From NCBI GenBank assembly GCA_003219945.1, contig QHQV01000092.1, positions 1 through 6,030 on the forward strand: DNA of 6,030 bases, in the 5' to 3' direction. The notes beneath the pieces were generated by a model, which saw nothing but the letters and a program-made list of their open reading frames with translations, made no database searches and had not been told where the DNA came from. Position numbers and translations under genes: made by a program. Position 1 is the first letter of the stretch. Each line of letters begins with the position of its first letter. The DNA is from Verrucomicrobiota bacterium. GTDB taxonomy: Bacteria; Verrucomicrobiota; Verrucomicrobiia; Chthoniobacterales; UBA10450. This document shows, one piece after another, positions 1-5,617 of this stretch.

Positions 1-1323
1 CACAGCACGAGAATGTTTTGCCGTCCAGATCTCAATGAGACGAACAAAACAGTACGAAAATACGACAGGCCAAAGCACCAGCAGCGTGATGTCTCGACCG
101 AGATTGAATGTAAGACCGGCGCCCAGCATGAACAACATGAGGCGCAAAAGCGAATTTCGTTGTTGCCACCAGCGTATAAGCAGGCCGGTCCAAAGCGCCA
201 TGATGATGCCGGCTGCCACTGGGCCAAAAAATGGGCCAAAGTTCAAAATACCACCGCCGATCATTCCGGTGGAAATAGTAGCAGAAACCCCAAGCTCACT
301 TTGCGGGTCCTCCAAGCCACGCCATTTCGCATAGTCAATTCCAACCAATGGCTTTGAGGCCCAAATCACGCGCGGAATCACGTTCAGCAGCTCGTTCAAA
401 TATCTTCCACCATACGACGGAGAGGCTGCGCCGGAGCCGAGGTAAGCATTCGCGAAGCAAAGCTCCTGAATCATGTTCAGGCCGCTTTGACGCAAATCTT
501 CATCGACAAGCTCGTAGGGATGCTCAGCAGCCAGCAAGTCTCTAAAGCCGGTGCCGCGAAATGCCGTCACAAGCTTGAATCCATGATCAAGACAGAAGAA
601 GGCAACTGCCAGCATTGCGAGTTTTACGAGCAACGGGTGAGGGCCATAGAAAAGATACGTGACGATAAAAGGCAGAATCGCTGCAAGGAAGTGGCTGCGC
701 GCTCCTTCGAAAAGGAAATATGGGAGCGAAATAACAAACATTGCTCCAGCAAGACAACGCCAGAACGCGCTACGCTGAAAGAACACCAAAACGCCAAGAA
801 ACGCGGTAATTGCATTGAACATGTAGCCGGCGAACGCGATCAAGAATCCAGTCGCCGAAGTTGCTACTGCACTACGCCCCCACATCGTGGTGCCTGCGCG
901 TGAATCGATCGGAAACAACGCGCCGATCACATCACCATCCATGCGAGTAATGCCAATCAACAGGAGCAGAAGCCAGATCGCCCCGGTAGCGATTAAGATT
1001 TGCTCGGGCATGAACCGCCGCACGTGGAACACACCGGTACTTCGTCGGCGGACAATCCAACGCACTGCAACCGGCACGAAAAACCGAAAGCCGATTAGAA
1101 AGAGCAGTACCTGCCCATAACTTTGGCTGATTAAGAAGGAAGGAATGTAGCTGTATTGGTCCGGGTTTAGAAAAGGATCAACGAAATACCACCCGAACAC
1201 TGTCACATAGACTGCTAGCGTGATGGAAAAGCTATCTCCGTTCAGCAACTTCACGCAACTCTCTAGCGTCAGTACGAGCAACGCAGCGGCAGCGAGATAG
1301 AATGTTAGTTCACTCGTGACCAT
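1..1323 (-). CDS. Oligosaccharide repeat-unit polymerase (Wzy-like), multi-spanning membrane protein, 3' end outside window
   Basis: I translated this frame by hand: 441 codons from ATG at 1323 with no stop before the window edge, so the C-terminus is missing. The protein is very hydrophobic, with roughly ten to twelve membrane segments (for example near residues 4-20, 30-50, 66-88, 106-124, 152-181, 188-206, 210-244, 356-381 and 392-432). Two of the segments are followed by basic clusters (RWIVRRR at 88-94, RWWQQR at 384-389). A long polar stretch at about 246-350 would be the large external loop typical of Wzy and O-antigen ligase-like proteins. Family-like motifs are EGARSHFLAAILP (206-218), IPRVIWASKP (316-325) and a glycine-rich segment near 353-367; the Pro-Arg-x-x-Trp-x-x-Lys-Pro pattern recalls oligosaccharide repeat-unit polymerases. 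The inferred role is joining lipid-linked repeat units at the periplasmic face. An O-antigen ligase is the main alternative. An in-frame TGA at 1366-1368 limits upstream extension; no clear ribosome binding site precedes the ATG. Confidence 0.8.
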   Translation of the reverse strand, partial: MVTSELTFYLAAAALLVLTLESCVKLLNGDSFSITLAVYVTVFGWYFVDPFLNPDQYSYIPSFLISQSYGQVLLFLIGFRFFVPVAVRWIVRRRSTGVFHVRRFMPEQILIATGAIWLLLLLIGITRMDGDVIGALFPIDSRAGTTMWGRSAVATSATGFLIAFAGYMFNAITAFLGVLVFFQRSAFWRCLAGAMFVISLPYFLFEGARSHFLAAILPFIVTYLFYGPHPLLVKLAMLAVAFFCLDHGFKLVTAFRGTGFRDLLAAEHPYELVDEDLRQSGLNMIQELCFANAYLGSGAASPSYGGRYLNELLNVIPRVIWASKPLVGIDYAKWRGLEDPQSELGVSATISTGMIGGGILNFGPFFGPVAAGIIMALWTGLLIRWWQQRNSLLRLMLFMLGAGLTFNLGRDITLLVLWPVVFSYCFVRLIEIWTAKHSRAV

Positions 1324-1393
1324 GAACGAAGGCGACGAGCACAGTATCAAACACAAACATAAAACTCAAAGGCGTCATTGATTACGTGGATCG
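1324..1393. other. 70-bp spacer before the polymerase gene
   Basis: The spacer contains no hairpin or promoter that I can support. On the minus strand an out-of-frame ATG at 1378 opens a 22-codon frame ending at 1310, which overlaps the polymerase start by 14 nt. It is hydrophobic at its N-terminus (MTPLSFMFVFDTVLVAFV) but lacks a ribosome binding site, so it is noted only as a possible coupling leader or coincidence. Confidence 0.3.
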
Positions 1394-2617
1394 CTAAAGC
1401 GCGGAGCCAAGCTCTTGCAGTCGTTGGCCGAGCATATCTGTAGTGAATTCATACTGCACATAGCAGACGGCAGCCAGTGCTTGCAGCCGATTTGGATGAG
1501 CCACGCAGTCGCGAATCGCAGCTGCAATGCACGCCGCACTCGGTTCCTCGAGAATAATTCCGTTCCGACCGTTCTCGACAACGCCGCCGCAACATTTGGA
1601 CGAAATGACCGGCAAGCCGTGCGCTTGCGCTTCGAGCTGCGTAATTGCAAATCCATCCGAGAGCGTCGGAAGAATGAATACGTCAGCAGCTTTATACTTT
1701 TCAGCTGCCTCCTTCCGCGACACTGAGCCAAACCATTTCACTCGCGCATTGCCCGCTGCTGTCTCTGCGTTTGCGATTTGAACGGGTCCGACAATCCAAA
1801 ATTCGACCGGCTCATCGCGCAAAGTTTTAGCCGCTTGCAGTAATCTGGCGACGCCTTTGCGCAAATTCACCTGGCCGAGGAACAGCACGCGCATCGGTCG
1901 GTCTTGCGTGAATTGCACAGGGTACGATCTGACTTGTCTGATTTCGGACTTTTTGTCCCCGACTTCTGAGGTTCCGTACGCGAGGGGTATTAATGTTAAT
2001 TTCTCACTCGGAATCCCACTGCGGATCAAGCCTTCTCGCGACCATTCGGAATTTACGATGATCCGGTCGGCAAAATCGCACTCTTGACGCCATGAAGCCC
2101 AGTAGTCCGCCGGCGCAGCGTGCCACTCGCCTGCCAGCGCAGGCACTCGCGCTACCTCCTGAGACACAATTCTCTCTTCCTCAGGACCAGGATCGATCTG
2201 GAACAGGAGCGTTTTCCATCCACGCAATTTAGCGAACCGAAACGGTTCGAGCGCAGCATAGCTGTAGCTCAAAAAAATGGGCTGATACTTGAGAGTTGAC
2301 GGTTGAGACTTGAGAGCACCGACGACCTTGCGTTGAAACCATCGATTGCGCGCGATGATCGTTTTCCATTCGTTAAGCCGGCGCGCGCGTACAAGCGTTT
2401 CGAACAGGATTACAGACGAATTGAACGCGATGACACGCGCGTCGCTCAGGTCGTTGTGAAACCGGTCTGCGAGACGTCCAGCGGAGATTTTTGTCAGGAT
2501 GGACGAAGGCGGAACCCATGCGTCAGTAACAAGATAACCGAGCAATCCCCGAGATAACAAGGCGCGTGGAACCGCATAATGCTCTCGCGCACCCAACTGA
2601 CAACAGATCCACTTCAT
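1394..2617 (-). CDS. Glycosyltransferase family 4 (GT-B fold)
   Basis: Complete 407-residue protein, a normal length for a GT4 enzyme, expected in the cytoplasm or peripherally on the inner membrane, moving a sugar from a nucleotide donor to a lipid-linked acceptor. The N-terminal acceptor domain (about 1-212) ends in the typical segment DRIIVNSEWSREGLIRSGIP (184-203) followed by a KLTLIPLAYG strand-turn. The donor domain starts at RVLFLGQVNLRKGV (243-256), whose Arg-Lys-Gly fits the phosphate-binding region. The EX7E signature lies at SDGFAITQLEA (320-330), but its first acidic residue is Asp321 rather than Glu, with Glu329 in second place. Two repeat-like DNA patches are translated in frame (residues 101-113 and 216-230). 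The ATG at 2617 lies only 12 nt from the end of the inverted-repeat element, so its leader (GTTTGAGATGCA) is short and has no strong Shine-Dalgarno. Donor and acceptor cannot be predicted. Confidence 0.93.
   Translation of the reverse strand: MKWICCQLGAREHYAVPRALLSRGLLGYLVTDAWVPPSSILTKISAGRLADRFHNDLSDARVIAFNSSVILFETLVRARRLNEWKTIIARNRWFQRKVVGALKSQPSTLKYQPIFLSYSYAALEPFRFAKLRGWKTLLFQIDPGPEEERIVSQEVARVPALAGEWHAAPADYWASWRQECDFADRIIVNSEWSREGLIRSGIPSEKLTLIPLAYGTSEVGDKKSEIRQVRSYPVQFTQDRPMRVLFLGQVNLRKGVARLLQAAKTLRDEPVEFWIVGPVQIANAETAAGNARVKWFGSVSRKEAAEKYKAADVFILPTLSDGFAITQLEAQAHGLPVISSKCCGGVVENGRNGIILEEPSAACIAAAIRDCVAHPNRLQALAAVCYVQYEFTTDMLGQRLQELGSAL
1929..1970. repeat. Degenerate GACTT/TGTC repeat run inside a gene
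   Basis: On the plus strand GACTT occurs at 1931-1935, 1947-1951 and 1961-1965, with a GATTT variant at 1940-1944. TGTC follows two of the copies (1935-1938 and 1954-1957). The coding strand therefore reads as recurring AAGTC with ACA between copies and encodes residues 216-230 of the family 4 transferase, a charged, low-complexity stretch (TSEVGDKKSEIRQVR). It lies in the linker between the two Rossmann-like domains, where GT4 proteins vary in length. It resembles the gtcagac/gtccgac-type short intergenic repeats I associate with some Verrucomicrobiota, but that link is from memory and unverified. Confidence 0.4.
2281..2315. repeat. In-gene run of about five heptamers, (g/c)TTGAga type
   Basis: On the plus strand the units read gctgata, cttgaga, gttgacg, gttgaga and cttgaga, back to back. 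The last four are clearly related and the first is degenerate. The 9-mer ACTTGAGAG recurs exactly at 2287-2295 and 2308-2316, 21 nt apart, so three units equal seven codons. On the coding strand the run specifies residues 101-113 of the family 4 transferase (core LKSQPSTLKYQ, with LK recurring seven residues apart), between an N-terminal-domain helix and the strand PIFLSYSY. Heptameric tandem repeats of this style are usually intergenic, and a translated copy is unusual. Chance similarity within a short window is possible. Confidence 0.55.
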
Positions 2618-2629
2618 TGCATCTCAAAC

Positions 2630-2765
2630 TGTCATCCTGAGCGAGGCGAAGCTGCAACGCAGCAGACGAAGTCCGCGAGCCCAGGCCTTCAATCTCGGAG
2701 CAATATTGGAGAGCTCGTGCTCGACGGAAATAAGCCAGAGATGTTTCGCGTCGCTCAACATGACA
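2630..2765. repeat. Intergenic inverted-repeat element with TGTCAT...ATGACA ends (MITE-like or REP-like)
   Basis: The 20-nt arms at 2631-2650 (GTCATCCTGAGCGAGGCGAA) and 2745-2764 pair at 17 of 20 positions, and one more T/A pair at 2630/2765 extends the stem. Inside are a smaller perfect hairpin, GCTGC-AAC-GCAGC (2651-2663), and GAGC-TCGT-GCTC (2711-2722). No target-site duplication is evident at the edges and no transposase is encoded, so this is non-autonomous or a palindromic repeat. The left arm is of the familiar TGTCATCCTGAGCGAAGCGAA intergenic class seen in many environmental genomes, often mis-called as short proteins ending in FASLRMT; the minus strand here gives just such a tail. 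It sits between two co-directional glycosyltransferase genes and, if transcribed, would form a long RNA stem-loop 12 nt before the downstream start codon. It occupies most of the 169-bp gap 2618-2786. Confidence 0.8.
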
Positions 2766-2786
2766 CCGCGGAGGGAGGATTCAGTT

Positions 2787-3641
2787 CTAAGGCAAACTAA
2801 GCCAGCGTTTGTAACTTGCCCATGAAACGGGCCTACGTTTCCGAACGCAATACGGAACTCCCGCCAGCGCCCGAGCCCACCAAAACGGTTCGCGAACAAC
2901 CCACGACCAGCCTCGCTTGCACGCATACCGAAACTGCGAGAACACACGCCAGGCAAGGAGGCCAAGAGCAAAGGGGAAAGGACACCGCATCAGAGTGCTC
3001 CAGAACTCATTGCGCGCATGGCGGTGATGAATGCGGATTTCATCGCGTCCCTGCCCCGAGTGATGATGACGAATAGTGATAACTGGAGAAAAAAGCACAT
3101 CATAGCCCGCCGCCACACATTGCAAAGCGTAGTCCGGCTCCTCGTACATGTGGAAAAATCGGGGCTCGAACCCGGGCAGTTGAAGATAAATAGATCGACG
3201 CAATACCGCGCCGGAGTTAGCAAACGACCGCGTCAAATGTTCGGACCCAAAGTTTGTTTGCGTAAGTGTTTCGGAATACTCATCAGTGCGCTGGGGAAAA
3301 TGGAGCACCGCCAGTTCAGCTCGCTGTTGAAAGAAGGGAACAGTGCGCGCCAGGCAATCTACCTGCTCTGGATAACTGTCGTCATCCAGCGCCAGGACCA
3401 AATCACCTCGCGCCTCGCGTATCATGCGATCGCGCGAAGCTACCGAGCCAAGGCGAACTTGATTCAAAAAGCGCCGTGCTTCGGGCAACTCCGCTTTGAC
3501 CGCCTCAACAACGTCATCTGTGCAACCGTCGATCGTGATAAGAACCTCCAGTGGCTGCGGATTTAATCCCTGCAAAGAGCGGCAAGTCCCCCGTAAATCG
3601 ACGAGGCGACCGCGAGTGGTGATCATCACAGAAACAGTCAT
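2787..3641 (-). CDS. Glycosyltransferase family 2 (GT-A fold)
   Basis: Complete 284-residue protein, a usual length for a GT2 enzyme using a nucleotide-sugar donor in the cytoplasm. It opens with the classic VSVMITTRGR strand (3-12). Asp38 in TIDGC matches the nucleotide-binding Asp of the family. The metal-binding DXD-type motif is LALDDDS, with Asp86-88. SGAVLRR (143-149) corresponds to the acceptor-side small-residue loop, and MYEEPDYALQCVAAGY (165-180) matches the usual ED-x-D-L-x-R-x-x-x-x-G-Y block that carries the catalytic acidic residue. HHHSG (192-196), and RNEFW (210-214) ahead of a hydrophobic stretch at about 222-240, resemble rhamnosyltransferase-like GT2 proteins, but the sugar cannot be called. 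The ATG at 3641 is preceded by a pyrimidine run (TCTTTTTCT) rather than a Shine-Dalgarno. It is separated from its upstream neighbour by 120 bp and from its downstream neighbour by the inverted-repeat element. Confidence 0.93.
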   Translation of the reverse strand: MTVSVMITTRGRLVDLRGTCRSLQGLNPQPLEVLITIDGCTDDVVEAVKAELPEARRFLNQVRLGSVASRDRMIREARGDLVLALDDDSYPEQVDCLARTVPFFQQRAELAVLHFPQRTDEYSETLTQTNFGSEHLTRSFANSGAVLRRSIYLQLPGFEPRFFHMYEEPDYALQCVAAGYDVLFSPVITIRHHHSGQGRDEIRIHHRHARNEFWSTLMRCPFPFALGLLAWRVFSQFRYACKRGWSWVVREPFWWARALAGVPYCVRKRRPVSWASYKRWLSLP

Positions 3642-3761
3642 AGAAAAAGACGTGGTTCCAACACATCAAACCTCACAAAGCTGACGTGGGGCGGTTTTCG
3701 AGAAGCAATGTCAGGCCTACAAGGTGGGGTTGGGGTAAAAAGATCAATCCGATCCTTTGAA
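3642..3761. other. 120-bp gap between glycosyltransferase genes
   Basis: This is the widest repeat-free gap in the window. Apart from the hairpin at its upstream end I see no ORF, RNA gene or long repeat. No convincing -35/-10 pair is visible on the minus strand, so an internal promoter for the last three genes is possible but unsupported. The 20 nt before the downstream ATG lack a purine-rich ribosome binding site. Confidence 0.5.
3738..3758 (-). terminator. Weak AT-rich hairpin after a stop codon, possible attenuator
   Basis: Read on the minus strand, AAAGGATC-GGATT-GATCTTTT forms an 8-bp stem with one G-U pair and a 5-nt loop. It lies 3 nt past the TGA at 3762-3764 and one more T follows it. 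Position and T-run suit an intrinsic terminator, but the stem is short and low in GC and the T residues are mostly consumed in the stem. It may therefore be partial or bidirectional, or simply chance. Genes continue in the same direction downstream, so full termination would require another promoter. Confidence 0.3.
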
Positions 3762-4613
3762 TCAACCGAGCATGAATTCCTTCCTCAACTTTGGCGTGAT
3801 GAATCTTTTTCTCCGAACCGCACCGAGCGTCATCCGCAAGTTAAACTTCCGGGTGCGGTCGTCACTGGCGCCGGCAACACTGTCGGGACTGATCCGATAG
3901 ATTACCGCGTTGAACGGAAGCGTGTGCAACTCGTGTCCCAGATAAGCAAATTGGCTGGCATATCTCTGATGAGTGTCATTGAGCAGCAGCGTTGTGACGC
4001 CGGATCCGGGAACGAGGGAATACTGATGGCTGGCCGCCAAGCTGGAGCTTGCATGGTCAAGACGCACACCTTCCACTTCCGTGAGAAATGGTCCACGATC
4101 ATCTGCAACATCACTTCTAATGATTAAACAGGAACCGCAGGTTCTGTCGAGATACTCGGTGTGTTCAATGAGACAACGTGATCCGGGGCGCCAAAGCCAC
4201 CCGTATTTAATCAGATAACCGGCTTCACCGCCGGCTTTCGCCAACCAACCAACCAGCTCTGAGCTGATCAAATCGTCTGCGTCAAGCTTCATGATGTATT
4301 TTGGGCTGTATGTTGACTTCACGTAGTCCCAAGCAGCTGCGATTTTGGCCAGCTTATCTAATTTCAGAGAAACAGGGTAACTCTCACGATTTGGAGTAGC
4401 ATGATTGAGTGACAGGAAGTGGAATCTTGAATCAAACTGGACGTCGAAGTCTGGCGGTTCGTGGCCGGCTACAACAACGCAATAATTCCCGTTGCTAGAG
4501 TTTTGTACAGACCTAAGTGTCTGCCGAAGATGGGCGCAGGCTAAATTCCATTTGGACTTAACCTTTTGCGATGCGAATGGGATCAAGAAAGCTAAGGTAA
4601 GCTGGTCATTCAC
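3762..4613 (-). CDS. GT-A type glycosyltransferase of unassigned family
   Basis: 283 residues with a GTG start at 4613, 1 nt after the TGA of the preceding gene (4615-4617), so translation is probably coupled; AAGG lies about nine bases ahead of the GTG as a weak ribosome binding site. The protein opens with a beta strand (LTLAFLIPFAS) and a helix (HLRQTLRSVQN, 28-38), then NYCVVVAGHEPP (43-54), as in GT-A folds. KLDKLAKIAAAWDYV followed by YIMKLDADDLISSELV (106-121) contains the DXD motif Asp111/Asp113, expected to bind metal and nucleotide-sugar. TCGSCLIIRSDV (158-169) resembles the loop that follows in GT2-like enzymes, and HELHTLPF (227-234) may hold an acceptor-side or catalytic region. 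The tail is basic (RRKRFITPKLRKEF). I do not recognise a named family or sugar. Two hand-counted lines within it (4321-4440) are near 44% GC, lower than samples of neighbouring genes. Confidence 0.85.
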   Translation of the reverse strand: MNDQLTLAFLIPFASQKVKSKWNLACAHLRQTLRSVQNSSNGNYCVVVAGHEPPDFDVQFDSRFHFLSLNHATPNRESYPVSLKLDKLAKIAAAWDYVKSTYSPKYIMKLDADDLISSELVGWLAKAGGEAGYLIKYGWLWRPGSRCLIEHTEYLDRTCGSCLIIRSDVADDRGPFLTEVEGVRLDHASSSLAASHQYSLVPGSGVTTLLLNDTHQRYASQFAYLGHELHTLPFNAVIYRISPDSVAGASDDRTRKFNLRMTLGAVRRKRFITPKLRKEFMLG

Positions 4614-4614
4614 T

Positions 4615-5613
4615 TCAAGGGACCTTAGAACGTTCGGTAGCGATTAGCATGTTTGTGTCTGAGCAAATTCCAAGCCGTCGTCGGACTTTATTGGCGAGAA
4701 CCCGCGAGTCCTCGTTCAACACCGCCAGCCACGCTCCTAAATCTCCATGACGCCTGCGATGATGCTCCAGGCGGGCGATCGTAAACGGGCGTGAATACGT
4801 ATTGCCGTTAAACAACAATGGTTTACCTCCGCAAAAGTGCGCGACACGCGGCCTTGAGATCTTTGCGGGAAACCGCCAGCCCATGCCTGCGCACTCCTGC
4901 TCGAACTCTGCTATGCCTTGATAGGTCGGAATGTGTTGCAAGTCGGACACAATTGTTTTCAGATCGCCTCTCTGTGCCATTGTGTGGATCAAATAGTTGA
5001 GCATTCCCATGTCTCCCTTGGAGGTGTTTAGGCCGGACTCGAACAAGCCAGGACTCCGGCGACTGACTGCCTCGAGATCGAAATACTGTTCAAACCGTAT
5101 CGCATTACGGCGGCACGCGAACACTCCAGCGCTAAAGTAAGGATGCCCGCGCCAATCGAAATCGGGATCAAGCTGCCGCAACTTGCGCGGGTCAAAATAA
5201 AAATGCGGCAGCCAAGACGGAATTTCTGTGGCGTCGGCCGGGATCGAGATCTCGCTCCAAAAAATTTGGAAATCAACGTCGGTGCGGATTTGCGAGGTAA
5301 AATCGCCCCAAACAATCGCGTCGGAGTCGATCCAGACGTAAAACTCAAATGGCCCTTCCCACATCGCCGCATGCTTGGCGTGAAAACCTCCCGCGATAAG
5401 CTTTCTCATTTCGGCAGATGGTAGATCGCCGACTCGGAGGATGATGACCTTGTAATCGTCTTCCAAATCCGAAACATCAAAATCGCCGTCGACGGTCAGG
5501 CATGTCGGAACGTTGGGACAGTAACGCCGCATGCTGGCCAGCGTCGCTTGCACCATGAACTTGTCCCCGGCATGGCAACCGGTCACAAAGCCAAATGGTG
5601 CCTGCACTTTCAC
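4615..5613 (-). CDS. GT8-like glycosyltransferase (GT-A fold)
   Basis: 332 residues with a GTG start at 5613, 4 nt after the TAG of the upstream gene; an in-frame stop just upstream leaves only this or a GTG two codons later as start. It begins FGFVTGCHAGDKFMVQATLASMRRYCP, the typical entry strand and helix of retaining GT-A enzymes that act on readily accessible acceptors. Family-8-like landmarks occur in order: FYVWIDSDAIVWGD with the DXD Asp96/Asp98; PYFSAGVFACRR (158-169), matching the Asn/Tyr-x-Ser-x-Gly-x block; DMGMLNYLIH (201-210), similar to the DQ-x-x-LN block but with Met in place of Gln; and AHFCGGKP (258-265), matching the HFxGxxKPW metal-ligand block. Overall similarity to LgtC or glycogenin is inferred from these motifs only, and the family could be a separate one. 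The C-terminus (about 280-332) is Arg-rich and could contact membrane or partner proteins. Role: adding one sugar of the repeat unit. Confidence 0.88.
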   Translation of the reverse strand: MKVQAPFGFVTGCHAGDKFMVQATLASMRRYCPNVPTCLTVDGDFDVSDLEDDYKVIILRVGDLPSAEMRKLIAGGFHAKHAAMWEGPFEFYVWIDSDAIVWGDFTSQIRTDVDFQIFWSEISIPADATEIPSWLPHFYFDPRKLRQLDPDFDWRGHPYFSAGVFACRRNAIRFEQYFDLEAVSRRSPGLFESGLNTSKGDMGMLNYLIHTMAQRGDLKTIVSDLQHIPTYQGIAEFEQECAGMGWRFPAKISRPRVAHFCGGKPLLFNGNTYSRPFTIARLEHHRRRHGDLGAWLAVLNEDSRVLANKVRRRLGICSDTNMLIATERSKVP

Positions 5614-5617
5614 GGCA

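Noticed and set aside
13..1120. Four overlapping plus-strand ORFs (13-357, 348-545, 487-903, 887-1120)
   Set aside because: They lie opposite a continuous minus-strand polytopic frame, have low-complexity charged sequences and no recognisable motifs; they are antisense shadows.
1375..1731. 118-residue minus-strand ORF and two plus-strand ORFs in the same region
   Set aside because: They overlap the donor domain of the family 4 transferase, which has the correct motifs in its own frame.
2630..2765. Factor-independent terminator or CRISPR-like repeat
   Set aside because: The arms are far apart with no T-run after either, and there is only one repeat pair without spacers; an inverted-repeat element explains it better.
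2624..2971. 115-residue minus-strand ORF ending in a FASLRMTV tail
   Set aside because: It overlaps the 3' end of the family 2 gene in another frame and finishes in the inverted-repeat element, the usual origin of such spurious proteins.
3018..3566. 182-residue plus-strand ORF
   Set aside because: Entirely antisense to the family 2 transferase, whose catalytic motifs are intact; the predicted protein has no domain I recognise.
5028..5372. 114-residue minus-strand ORF
   Set aside because: Lies within the GT8-like gene in another frame on the same strand and has no independent support.
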